Shown one piece after another: positions 12,475 to 23,484 of a stretch of DNA of 64,000 nt. The notes under the pieces were generated by a model that had not been told where the DNA came from, made no database searches, and was given only the letters and a program-made list of their open reading frames with translations. Source of the stretch: Labia minor (lineage: Eukaryota > Arthropoda > Insecta > Dermaptera > Spongiphoridae); the NCBI GenBank assembly GCA_963082975.1, contig OY720350.1:44594734-44658733 (forward strand). The letters are read 5' to 3'. The translations under genes and the position numbers were made by a program. Every line of letters starts with the position of its first letter. Within the stretch, counting starts at the first letter, position 1.

Positions 12475-12674
12475 CACACTATGAGCGGGGCGGGTATTTG
12501 TACCCGTTGCCACTTATATGAGGGATATATATTAGTAATCGTTAAAAATAAGTAATTTTAAGTGACACAAGCGAAAATATATATTATATAAGTGGCAACG
12601 GGTATAAATACCCGCCCCGCTTATAAGTGGCAGTCCCCGCAACGGGTACAAATACCCGCCCCGCTCATAGTGTG
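12475..12674. mobile_element. Palindromic GC-rich MITE, copy C, with perfect TTAA duplication
   Basis: TTAA flanks both ends (12471-12474 and 12675-12678). The termini are CACACTATGAGC and GCTCATAGTGTG. The AT-rich core is the reverse complement of the core in copies A and B, so this copy sits in the opposite orientation. The left arm lacks one internal GC-rich block, explaining the shorter 200-bp length. It sits in intron 2 of Gr-3. Confidence 0.9.
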
Positions 12675-13820
12675 TTAATATTTATTTTGAATAAATTACA
12701 TCTATAATTTAAAAAATACATTAAACTCTTATTTCAATTCTTTATTAATTTTGCGGTTAGTTACTTATTGGTCAAATGAATGTCTATTAAAATATATAAG
12801 AAATTTATGATTATTTAATATTTATTTAATTTTAATGTTTATATTTAAATCACATCAGTGTAGAGGAAGTGTTTGAAATATTATTTTATTTGCTAAATTT
12901 TAAACAAAAATAGTCACCATATCATTTCAAGGCCACAAGTTTTCTTGTCTAATAAAGACATTAATGTAGCAAGATTTTACAAAAATGTCTAAATTGTTTA
13001 AATGTATCTTTGAACATGTGTGAATAATTTAATAATTTTGGAATCTAAAAATCTATTTATTTTTCTCATAATAGTCAATTAATTAAAAATTTTTCCTTCA
13101 GATCAGATATTTTATAAATAAATATTTAAAATATGTAATAATAATAATAAAATAATTATACTTTTAGATGATCTTTATAACAATTAGTATCATATGGCAT
13201 CTGACAGCATTGGTGATTTTTGCAGAATTAAATAATTTTTATACGAAGGTTTTCTTTTTACATTTGCATTTCAAAGAATTCAATGAAAATTTAGAAAATA
13301 GCAAATATTCATTAAAGCCAATTTATCCGGTAATTCTCCATACAATCCATAAGATTAAATAAAAATAATGTAAAACAGAATATAATAACTAATTTATTTA
13401 TCATTTTAGATGAAATGTAATGATTTTAATTTAAAATTGTGGAAAATAGTTTCAAAATTGAACTGCTTTCAGGGATTGAAACTTGAAATTTTCTGGACTG
13501 ATTTTTATTAATTTAATATTTTGTTTGTACAGTTTATTGATCATTAAAAGCAACATTAGTTCAAATGAAGTTGAATTAATAATTTGGTTTATATATTCCT
13601 TTGTGTCTCTAATTTTGCATATTTCTAATTGTCAACGATGCATAAATGAAGTAAGTGAATTTTTCTTTTATAATAAGTATAATTTAAATAATATATATTT
13701 GTATTTTGTAATAATATAAAAATTATTATTATTCATAATTTTACTTTTAAGTATTACTATATAAGTAAAGTACCTTACTTATTAATTAAATCAAATATAA
13801 AATAACCACTTAGAGAATTA

Positions 13821-13935
13821 ATAAGTTGACCTGTGGCCAGGTCCGAACCGACCGACGGTTTGAAGTAAATTAATTTCCAGCTACAGAAACAATTTCAAAT
13901 AATTTTAATATATCTATTAATGTAATAAACATGTA
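13821..13935 (+). repeat. Repeat family R2, short copy (intron 4 of Gr-3)
   Basis: Begins ataagttgacctgtggccag and continues through ccgaaccgaccgacggtttg to aatatatctattaatgtaat. This is the 5' end of the longer copies at 24211, 43719 and 45751. Confidence 0.7.
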
Positions 13936-14146
13936 AACCAAAGTAGAATTATCTTTTGGTTATTGAACTATGTTCTTTGAGGTCAACATTGTTAATACAA
14001 GAATAAAGGGAATTATTAATTAAAAAATCACCGAATGATAAGATCGATGAAAATTAAATCAAATTAAGCAGTTCATTAACAATGAACATGTGGCGGACAT
14101 GTATATAGGTGTGGTGGATGTAGGATATTGGATGGTGAAAAAGGCT

Positions 14147-14380
14147 CTAGTAATTATTGCCGAAGAATTAAAATCATAACTCGATTTATTTCACACTATT
14201 TCACACTATATACAATATCTCCACTATGTTGATATGGTGCTGGGTTTGCCCACGTTGGCGCGGCTAGTAATTATTGCCGAAGAATTGAAGTCAAAGCTCG
14301 ATTTGTTTCACACTATCTACAATATATACAATATCTCCACTATGTTGTTATCGTACTGGGTTGGCGCACGTTGGCGCGGC
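14147..14380. repeat. Two-unit tandem duplication, period 117 bp
   Basis: Units 14147-14263 and 14264-14380 both start ctagtaattattgccgaaga and end cacgttggcgcgg, with scattered differences between them. A short open frame crosses them (14234-14491), but it has no homologue in the array and is probably chance. A run of 11 or more G follows at about 14513. Confidence 0.75.
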
Positions 14381-15842
14381 GCCATCTATTTGTGGTGTGG
14401 GGCACCACAGTTGGTACGAAGTCGTTGGCCCGTGTTCATTCGTGAACTATATTGTTCTACTATATCGGTTGTAGATACAGAGAATAAATGAAGTACATTA
14501 AATGAACACGGTGGGGGGGGGGGCACCACAAACATAAACAAAACAAAAAAATTAAATCATTTTCTAAAGAACCCGCTCTATGTAGGTATACCAACTTATC
14601 TCTTCTAGTTGATTGGTTGAATTTTATGTTTGTCAATTATATTTTAAATTTTAGTTATTTATAAAAAATAAAAGGAATATATCAATTTCAATACCAAGTA
14701 CATAAATTAATAAACTAACTACAAATTTGATTTCAAGAAATGATTTATAAAATCCTTATTTTATAGCATAAACTTTTTTATTTATTCCTATCATAATTAA
14801 TCCATCTTAGTTACCCTACCAATAACAATAAATGTTTTTATTTTTTAGGCTAAAAGAACAATAATAATCGTTGATGAATTGTCTATAAATGCAAAAGGAG
14901 CTTATCTAGATCAAGTATAATATAAATTAATTAGACATAATAATAAATGAATATTAATATATTTCTAATTTCAGTTTAATTATATTTTTATTTAATATTT
15001 CAGTTGAAATTATTTTCAAATCATTTGCAACACCGTGATTTTAGTTTTGATGCCTGGAATTTATTTCCATTTGATTCCAAATTATTATTTATGGTAAAAT
15101 CCCTATTTTTTTTTTATTAGATATTGAGTTCATCAATTAATATTAGATTGTTTATTTTTTTATAGATGTTTGGAACGATTACAAGTTATTTAATTATTCT
15201 GTATCAATTTAATATGAAGGAAAAGCAGTCAAAATCGCTTTAATTAATAAGTTTTTTGCATGGATATATTTTGCTATATATTATCTAATTGATTTTAATT
15301 GTGATTAGTATAAAAAAATATAAATTCTCTTGGACATAATGTTATATCTCTTTGGAATATTTTCCACTTTATTTATTTTTTTTTATTTGATAAACATAAT
15401 TTTAATAAATATTTTTATTAATCTCAATCATGTATGCCACCGACTAAATAATAGTAAAAAAAAACTTTTATCGACTAATATAATATACCTTTCTATCTAT
15501 TATTGAGTCGAAAATGAACTCAAAAGTTCCTAGCCTCATTCAACACATTTCTCTATCTATCCTTGTCGGTCCTCCATTCAATTCTCTCTCAATTTTTTTT
15601 TTATATTATCAGTTTAAAAGATTATTGGTATAACACTATACTTACCATTTGGTGTTCTTAAAAAAAATAAAGAATCCTAAATTAAATAATTTTAACTAAT
15701 TTATAAATTGATCTTCTAAAAGATTTGTTGAGAATCTATTCAATTAATTTTATTCAATTTTTGAATGAGTAAAATTTTTAATTAGATTGTTTATATAGTA
15801 TAGACAAATCCCCTAGTCCCCTTAACAAATTACTTATATATA

Positions 15843-16640
15843 AGTAAAAACCGAGGGAAATAACGCGTTATTAATATCTCGAAAACTATGCGTTTTGGCG
15901 TGGGAAAGGCATTGGAGAAAGATACTAACCACCTACACGACCAAACGAAGTTTTTCTTAGTTATAAGCGAACCGTCGAGTAAGGAGGATTTGTCCGTCAT
16001 CTTGAAGATCGACAAAAGAGGATTTTCATCATATTTATTTTCAAAGGGTCGTAATTAGTTTTCTTTTGCAATTATTTGTAAGTGTTGCGTATTCTATATT
16101 ACGTTTTTGCACATTCATTAAGATTAATATTAAGACATATATTCACATGTCTCTCACTGATTAATATCTCTAGTTCTAATCGGAGACTGCATAATGAGGA
16201 TTTGCATGACCCCTATGCATCTCCAGATATAGTTAGAATTATAAAATCGAGAAGACTGTGGTGGGCAGGACAAGTGGCTAGAATGGGAGAAGAAAGAATG
16301 GCTAGAATGGGAAAAGTTAGAATGGCGAAAAATATATTGTTAGGGAGACTGAATGGGAAACGTTCGCTTGGAAGTCCAAGAACACGGTGGATGGATAATG
16401 TGCGAAGGGATGTGAGAGAGATGGGAGAGGATAGGGACTGGAGGGTTGTGGCTCAGAATAGGAATACTTGGAGGGGTTTGGTTACTGCGGCCAAGAACTT
16501 TCGAGTTCCGTAGAGCCACAGAGATAAATAGATAATTCTTAATCTAAATTGTGTTGAAGGAGTGATATGAGGTATTGTGTGTGCGAGGGATATGAAGTGC
16601 TTTTTATCTCTATTTAACAGTGAAAAATCAAATCTCCCCG
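15843..16640 (+). repeat. Repeat family R1, copy 2, split by a LINE fragment
   Basis: The left part (about 15843-16180) and right part (about 16532-16640) align with the two halves of 2342-2770: aaaaccgagggaaataacgc on the left, gtgcgagggatatgaagtgc and ttaacagtgaaaaatc on the right. The LINE piece lies between them, so it inserted into an already resident R1 copy. The remainder of the Gr-3/Gr-4 spacer (15244-17426) is AT-rich without a gene. Confidence 0.7.
16181..16531 (+). mobile_element. Non-LTR retrotransposon 3' fragment (C-terminal ORF2 tail)
   Basis: The + frame reads RLWWAGQVARMGEERMARMG, then GSPRTRWMDNVRRDV, WRVVAQNRNTWRGLV and AAKNFRVP. This is the tail typical of insect endonuclease/reverse-transcriptase proteins, matching the WAGHVxRM ... 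RPxxRWxDxVxxD ... DRxxWRxxVxxAK pattern. MARMGKVRMAK looks like a local duplication of MGEERMAR. The fragment ends in the LINE 3' sequence gagccacagagataaatag and lacks the reverse transcriptase, so it is a 5'-truncated dead copy. Homologous tails lie at 61257-61545 (+), 19955-20310 (-) and 33960-34065 (-). Confidence 0.8.
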
Positions 16641-17307
16641 ACAATTAAATAAGAAAAATGAGATATTCAAAGTCCCAGACTTATGTAAATATATTATTTA
16701 AGTTATGTACACTTTTAATTCTTACAACTTGACTTATTCAATATTAAAACATTTTAACTTTATAAGTTTTTATTTTTGTTTTACATTTTTCTCACATATC
16801 CACACTATATTATGCAAAAGTTGACTTTTTCATTTTTGTAAATTTTAATGGTTCTTATTTTAAGAATAGAGCTGTACTATTTGTTATGAATACCCTACCT
16901 AGTACCGTTAACACAAATAATCATGTCATAATCATATAATAATAGATATTACAGTTTGAGATTGGGGTGTCATATCCCTAAGTTTTATCTTATTCAAAGT
17001 TTCAAATAATTTAAAATTTCATTTAATTGTGATGTTTTAATTGGATTAAATAAAAAAAACAAATAATAATTTTGAATTATTTATCCACATTGATTTATTT
17101 ATTTTTATTATTTAATACATTTATTGATTAAATAAAAATTTTATCAATATTTAATATTTTAAGCAAATTCATTTATTGTCATCATTATTTATTTTACTGA
17201 AATCAATAATAAAAATATTAATATTTATAAAAATAATAATTAATATAATTGTAAATACTTAATGAATAAGTTGAGAATTTAACAAACAAATGTTATTTTG
17301 CCCGTTG

Positions 17308-17323
17308 AACAAGACAGATTAAG
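17308..17323 (+). promoter_or_regulatory. Candidate shared upstream element of Gr-4
   Basis: AACAAGACAGATTAAG lies about 104 bp upstream of the ATG. Close matches lie before Gr-7 (aacaaggcagattaag), Gr-8 (aacaagttagattaaa) and Gr-11 (aacataacagattaag). Function is unproven; it could reflect common descent alone. Confidence 0.35.
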
Positions 17324-17426
17324 CGTTAAACAAAAATTCATTATTTAATTATAAATGATAAATATACTGATTTAATGTTTTTTTTTATATTAAAAATAAT
17401 TTTTTAATTATTAGAGTAAAAAAAAA

Positions 17427-20400
17427 ATGGATTTTCATGCAAATTATAAATATTCTCATTTTTTTAATAAATTAATCGGTTTAAATCATCTTGCGATTGA
17501 TGGTAAACCATTTCAACGAAAAATACGATTATCTTTAAAATCCAGTTGTATTCCGTTCATTTTCAATATTATTATACAACTTTTTATTATTTTGGTTTTT
17601 ATAATATTTGATAATTCACAAGGCAAATCAGTTTGGGCAAATTATATTGTAGAAACATTTGCAAGGGTATTTAGTTTTATATAACAATATTTATAATTAT
17701 TATTTATTTTTATGATTTTTATCTCTTTTTTAGTTCAATGAGCCAGTTATAAGAATACTCTTTCTTATTATAAATATATGGAAGAGAAATGAATATTTGG
17801 AAATCATCGTTCGAATGAATGAAATTGGAATGCCACTAAATTGGAATCGACATAAAATTTATTCATATCTTTTTTTAGTTTGTACAATTATATACTTTAT
17901 TTGTGATGCTTGTATTAATATATATTCCAATCATATTCATTTTAAAAATGTATGGTAGTTTTCTATATTTATTATTGTTTATATTTATAATATGAAATAA
18001 TTTAATGAAAATTTTAAATTTTTTTTTTTAAATAATTAGTTGTTCAAATTTACATATATTTCGTTTCTTTGCTAATTATAAATTAATATTACAAAAACAA
18101 ATATTTTATATATTAAGGTTAAATAGATATTAAAGAGGAGGCAGCCTGCCGAGAGTGTAGCATAGTAATTTTCTACACAAGAAGTCGGCGTTCGATTCCA
18201 ACTAAGAACAAATTTTTCTAATAAAATTTAATTTAACATCAGCTGCCTCCGGCTCCAGGAACTATCAGTTCCTGGTTCTATACATGCGGAAGGCAATGGG
18301 AAACCACCCCATTAACATTCACAAGAAAAATCATCATGGCTGGGCAGCTTCTAAGGTTATCCTAGTCATGATGATAGCCAAACTCCGAAAGGGAGACGGC
18401 ACCTTAAGAAGATTCCTTAAGAAATTTTATTATTAATCAAATTGGGGTCGTTAAAATGATATCATGCAAACTATTTCACTTGTAAACTCTCACTTTGTTT
18501 AATTTTTTGGAGACACATGAACTGTCAGTGAAATTTTTTATTTAATGATAAATTTCGTTAAATTAAATATTAAATATATTCAATAAAATAAATTCCAAGT
18601 ATGGTATGCTCTGAATTTGTCCTTTCCATTAATTTTCGTTTGCCGCACAATTTTTCTCTAAATAATATGTTATAATAATGATATTCTCATTTTCTATTTA
18701 AAAATTATATTTTTTAGATCATTTTTATAATATTTAATTTCCTATGGATGCTCACTTTATGGACTGTTTTAGCAGAATTAAATAATTTTTATTCTAAAAT
18801 TTTCTATTTGCGTTTGCATTTTACAGAATTAAATAAAGATTTAGAAAATAGCAAATATTTATTAAAAACAATTGATCCGGTAATCATTCATTTTTTTTTC
18901 TACTATTCAAATTATTAAATATTAATTAATTATTTTATAAAAATCAAATTATTTGAAAAATTATCCTATTTGTATTTTTAGATAAAATATAATAATTATA
19001 ATTTAAAATTATGGAAAATAATTTCAAAATTAAAATCTTATCAGGGATTAAAACTTGTACTCTTTACAGCGCAGATTTTTGTTCGTTTAATATATTTTTT
19101 GTGTGTATTATTAATATATCAGAAAAATAACTTTCTTAGTAATAATATTGGTTTGATACTTTCGTTCAAATATTCTGTTATTGCCATTTTTTTGCATATT
19201 TATAATTGTCAACAATGCATAAATGAAGTAAGTATGTTTTAAATTCAAACTTTTCGTATTATTATCTTAAATAATTAAAATAGCATAACGGGACCATTTT
19301 AAAATAGTTGGTGACTGTGACTTAATAAATATGGTGTACTTTTTAATAACATTTTTTATAAATATAATTCTCAGAATTCAAAAATTTTGCCAAACGAAAA
19401 TTTCAATACATAGATCCAAAATTTTATTTTTGAAAGTTTTTACATGATTGTATTCGTGAGACAGAAAGTATTAATAAATTAAAATTATTAAATAAATCAA
19501 GGATGATTTATATTGAAATCAGAATTCTATCTATATACAAAACACTTATTCTAATATGAAAACAATAAATTATATAAATATTTATTTAAAATTAATTAAT
19601 TATAAGTAATATTTTTATATCTTTCAGGCTAAAAGAACAATTATAATCGTTGATGAATTGTCTATTAATGCAAAAGGACCATATTTAGATCAAGTAAAAT
19701 ATCATATATATATATATACTAGCTGCTCAGAGCTCCTTCGTCGCTCTTCACATCTAGACGGGGGCTCCGCCCCCTGTACCCCCGAGTGGTACATAGTATT
19801 TGGTTGAAAGTAGTAAAAGGTTTTCATCCATTTTGTTTCAAACAATGTATAACATAAAACATTCATTTCTTATTGTGTGATTATTTAAAATATATTTTAA
19901 TTTATTTAGTAAGTTAATTATATATATTATTATTGAATATGTTATATCTATCTACTCGAAAGTTCTTGGCAGCTACAACCACATTTCTCCAAGTGTCCCC
20001 GGTGACCTCATCTTTCTTTGGCCAATAAATGCTGGAAAGAATAATCTGAATCTACTCTCATCTCCCAGGGTCATAGACCATGCGTGGCTCAACGGTACTC
20101 GAAAGTTCTTGGCAGCTTCAACCACATTTCTCCAAGTGTCCTTATCCTGAGCCTCTGTTCCATCTCTCGTACGTCATTCCCTGATGTACTCATCTTTCTT
20201 TGGCCCATAAATGCTGGGGAGAATCCTATTCTCAAATACTCTGAATCCACTCTCATCTCCTAAGATCATAGACCATGTCTCACACTCATATAATACAACA
20301 GACAAAATAATTGTTTTATATATTTTAATTTTCATTCCCTTTTATAATAATTTTGATGAGATAAGCCTCTTTACTGCATGATAACAGGCGTTTCCCGATT

Positions 20401-21720
20401 GCAACTTCGATTTAAATTCTTCTCAAATATTATTATCCTTCGTGATTACATTCAATTTTTCTACATATTCAAATTCTACATTTTGTTTGTTAATACTGCT
20501 CCTGTTTGTTTCTAAATATATTTATTTATCATTATTAATTTCAAACCTCATCTCTTTTCCTACCTCGATTAATTTTTCCTCTCTATCCGTAATTGCAATT
20601 GCCGAATCTCCTATTATATTTAAGTCGTCTGGGTAACCTAATATTTTACAATTGATTTCCACATCTTACTCTTTCTTTACTACCTTCAAGATAAATTTTA
20701 AGATCAACATTTGCAAAAGTTTATCCGGATCTATTGAGTCATGCGTAGGTTTTACTAAAGTCTACAAATAATTAGTGAACAGAGATATTGAATTCGCGGT
20801 TTTTTTAATATCTGTCATAATGAAAATATCTTAATTAATGTTGATCGATTTGGCATGAACCCGCAATGATATCGTCTAATATTTCCTCCGCCTATAGTTT
20901 ATAAGTATTGTATATGTTATAATAGAGTATAATATTTCTTGATCATTTCATTTCGATATTTTAATTTCATTGCTTGATTTTTATTGAATATTTTTAATTA
21001 TAATAAAATTTGAGAAAATGCAAAGTTAGACTTGAGACAATTTATAAAAATTAATTTATAAAAATTAACGGTATAAAAGTATTGATTAAAACTAAAGATA
21101 AATTAATAATATATACATTCATTAAATTAATGGATTTATTTGATTTTTTATTATTAATTTCATTTATTAATTTTTTTAGATCATAGTTAATTCCCTCCCT
21201 TAAAATAAAAGAATTATTCAAATATAGAAAGAATAAATACAAAATAATTTAAGTTAAATATGATTTAAATATTTTATTATATTAATTAAAATGAGAACTT
21301 TTAGAATAAATTATTTAATTGAAATGATATTTGAATATTAGAATTTAAAATAAAAAGTGAAATATTATAATAATTCTTTGATTGGGAATTCTTTTTTTGA
21401 CAGCAAAAAAGTAAACAAATTACATACATACATACATACAAACAGTCTCCTTTATATATATAGATATATATAACTTATAAAATAATTTTTTTTTTTTAAA
21501 TTTCAGTTACAATTATTTTCAAACCATCTTCAACATCGTGATTTTAGTTTTGATGCTTGGAATTTATTTCCTTTTAATTCAAAATTATTATTTATGGTAA
21601 ATTTGGAAAATATTTTTAATATATTAAATTATTGATATGAGAGAAATTTAATTTCCTTTATAGATGTTTGGCACAATTACGAGTTATTTAATTATTATTT
21701 ATCAATTTAACAATGTATGA
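17427..21720 (+). CDS. Gr-4, gustatory receptor, 7 exons, 358 aa, intact
   Basis: Exons: 17427-17666, 17734-17949, 18718-18879, 18982-19227, 19628-19693, 21507-21596, 21664-21720. All introns are GT/AG and phase 0, with no internal stop. Residues 1-15 read MDFHANYKYSHFFNK and 26-35 GKPFQRKIRL. Exon 2 carries INIWKRNEYLEIIVRMNEIG. Exon 4 has KLVLFTAQIFVRLIYFL (hydrophobic segment 5) and ends NCQQCINE. Exon 7 is TSYLIIIYQF with a very short tail (NNV), giving the shortest complete product of the array. Intron 2 holds a SINE-like insert. Intron 5 (1.8 kb) is almost entirely a Helitron in reverse orientation that itself carries LINE sequence. The exons on both sides are unaffected, so splicing across the insert is presumably still possible. 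Confidence 0.87.
18130..18440 (+). repeat. tRNA-head SINE-like element (intron 2 of Gr-4)
   Basis: Starts gaggaggcagcctgccgaga and carries the B-box-like gcgttcgattcc about 60 bases in. A body follows with gcggaaggcaatgggaaacc and ccaaactccgaaagggagac. The first 130 bases match the reversed copy at 4120-4270. The body differs further 3', as expected of related SINE subfamilies or a composite. Confidence 0.6.
19719..21464 (-). mobile_element. Helitron (non-autonomous), reverse orientation, intron 5 of Gr-4
   Basis: Read on the - strand it begins at 21464 with TCTATATATATAAAGGAGAC, a typical Helitron 5' end (TC). It finishes at 19719 with ...GAGCAGCTAG (CTRR type) next to a T. The terminal 120 bases (gatgaaaaccttttactact, ggggctccgccccc, gcagctag) match the 3' ends at 41334 and about 61760 on the other strand. 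No Rep/helicase reading frame is seen. The interior contains a non-LTR retrotransposon piece (19955-20760). Confidence 0.7.
19955..20760 (-). mobile_element. Non-LTR retrotransposon relic (reverse transcriptase palm to C-terminus) inside the Helitron
   Basis: On the - strand, around 20640, the frame reads GYPDDLNIIGDSAIAI, corresponding to the reverse-transcriptase YxDD box with A changed to P. ITDREEKLIEVGKEMRFEIN follows, then an ECETWSMILGDES segment and the C-terminal tail DTWRNVVEAAKNFRVP. The tail is duplicated: two copies of gaaagttcttggcagct lie at about 19960 and 20100. Frameshifts and stops are frequent, so this is a dead copy. Confidence 0.65.
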
Positions 21721-22068
21721 CAAACTTCATCATAGTCTAAAATGAAGAATGAAAAAAAAATTGTGTAAAATGGTTTCTACTAAATTATAAGAAAAAAATA
21801 GATAAAGATATATGTAAAAATTTATATACAATAAACACTTAATGAATGAAGATTCAATTATTGTGTAATATAATCTAATATTAATTTTATTTTTGATCAA
21901 AATGAAAACTATTTCAAATTTAAGGAATTTTATTGTATTCAAATTTATCAATTTGTATTTTTGTCTAAATTCTATTCATTAACCATTGATGCTATCAATA
22001 TTTATTATTATTTTTTTTTTTTTGGCTTTTTTCGGAATATATCTCCATTTAGCCAGCTTTCTCAAATT

Positions 22069-22200
22069 TGTTTATTATTATTTTTATTTATATTTATATT
22101 TATATTTATATTTTTATATTGATGCACTCGGCGAGGTTTGAACCCTCGAACTCGAGTCGGCGGACCGGTCACTATAACCTCGCGGCTAAGCTCCCGGTCA
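22069..22200 (-). repeat. tRNA-derived SINE with (ATATAA)n tail
   Basis: On the - strand: gaccgggagcttagccgcga at the head (A box tagccgcgagg), ggtccgccgactcgagttcg, then a perfect B box gggttcaaacc. A tail of repeated tatataaa/atataaat units follows to about 22069. The acceptor ends do not pair, so it is not a functional tRNA. It is a different tRNA lineage from the SINE at 4120 and 18130. Confidence 0.6.
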
Positions 22201-22275
22201 ATATTTATTATTAATTTAAAAAAAAAAGTCTTTATTAAAATCAATAATAATTATAAATATAATAATACTTATTTT

Positions 22276-22640
22276 AAATATTGTTGAATTACCAGTCGTT
22301 TTATAATTATAAAACACGCGTCTTATTCCTCGCACATCACTCTTTCGACACAATTTTAGATAAAAATATGTGAATAAATAAGTTTTAATACTAATTTTAA
22401 AGAATGTGCAAAATCTTAATTTAGAATACAGTATACTCACAAAAACAAATATAAATAAATAATTGTAAGTGTGATGAAATTATATATGTTATCCTCAAGA
22501 TGGCGGACAAACTCCTTACAAGACGTTTTCTTTATAACTAAGATAGAAATGCTTTGTCTGGTCGCGTCCCCCAATACCTTTCCTACGCCAAAAAGGTTAG
22601 TTTTCGAGATATAGAAAATGCGTCATCTCACTCGGTTTTT
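22276..22640 (-). repeat. Repeat family R1, copy 3 (reverse strand)
   Basis: The reverse complement carries the same landmarks as copies 1 and 2: aaaaccgagtgagatgacgc, ggcgtaggaaaggtattggg, gccatcttgagg and gtgcgaggaataagacgcgt. It lies in the Gr-4/Gr-5 spacer (21721-23484). The rest of the spacer is AT-rich with no gene. A copy of the upstream block tattaaaatcaataataatta at about 22233 may be a promoter relic. Confidence 0.6.
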
Positions 22641-23484
22641 AGCCTTTTCCAATTTTTAAACAATATTAGTATTAAAATCTTTTTAGATTAATAAATGTTC
22701 AGTATAGGTCTCATTTACATAAAGATCATTCTAATTAAAAAATGTGTCAATAAATATACAAATAACAATAATTAAAGTATCTTTTAGATAAGATTAATAT
22801 TATTATAAGCATTATTAACATAATATATTCTAAATATTTGAAAACTATTTCTTTTTGAAACGATAATTAAGGAAATTCTTATTTCAACTAAAATATTCGA
22901 TAAATATAAATAATTCTAATAATATTATTAAATTAATTAAAGTGAAATAAGAAATTTAAAATGAAGGGTATTAAATTTCTTAAATGAATTTGCCCAAATC
23001 ATAAAGAATAATTTTTTAAAATTCTGTGGGTCAGTTTTTAATAAAGAATCAATCGGCTTCTTAAATGACTATAAAAGTGGCTTATTAGGGTAGTTCGACT
23101 GATTAATGGGCTATGTAGTTCTTAATTTAAATATCCTCAGAGACTAGAATTTTTTTTAAATATGCAACAGAAATATAAATTAAAAAAACGTTTTGCAAAT
23201 ATTTTATAAATAATATTTATATAAAAATGGAAACATTGTTGACTATTCTAAACAGAAAATTAATAAATACCTTCATTAATTAAAAAAATTATTATCGTAA
23301 TTATATTTATTAATATTTTTTTTTAATTTTGTCAATTTATTTGAGTATTTATCTAGAAATCAATAATAATTAAAAAAACCTTATTATTGATTAATAATGT
23401 TCAATGAGTGAGTCAATTCCTAAAGAAAATGTTTTTTTTTTAGTATAGAATCGAAGAAAAATTATATCAAATAATTGATAAAAA

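Larger units (their letters stand above)
11922..15243 (+). pseudogene. Gr-3, gustatory receptor with a frameshift in exon 4
   Basis: Exon blocks: 11922-12161, 12240-12449, 13168-13329, 13410-13650, 14849-14914, 15004-15093, 15166-15243. Six of the seven are intact, phase 0 and bounded by good splice sites. Exon 4 is 241 nt where its relatives are multiples of three. Compared with them, two bases are missing near 13478-13482, in the place of LVLFSG, so the frame runs into a stop at the following FYstop. Exon 7 is undamaged (TSYLIILYQF plus a ten-residue tail). The frameshift is the only lesion, so the locus is either a very young pseudogene or carries an assembly error. Intron 2 contains MITE copy C. 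Intron 4 contains a repeat R2 fragment and a 117-bp tandem duplication. Confidence 0.8.

Noticed and set aside
14234-14491. An 85-codon frame over the 117-bp tandem repeat
   Set aside because: It lies in an intron of a pseudogene and arises from the repeat units; nothing in it resembles a known protein.
16082-16513. A 143-codon + frame as a host gene
   Set aside because: Only its second half has homology, to the tail of LINE proteins, and it begins in an R1 repeat; it is transposon sequence.
22120-22200. A functional tRNA gene on the - strand
   Set aside because: A and B boxes are present but the 5' and 3' ends do not pair as an acceptor stem, and an AT-rich repeat tail follows, so it fits a SINE.
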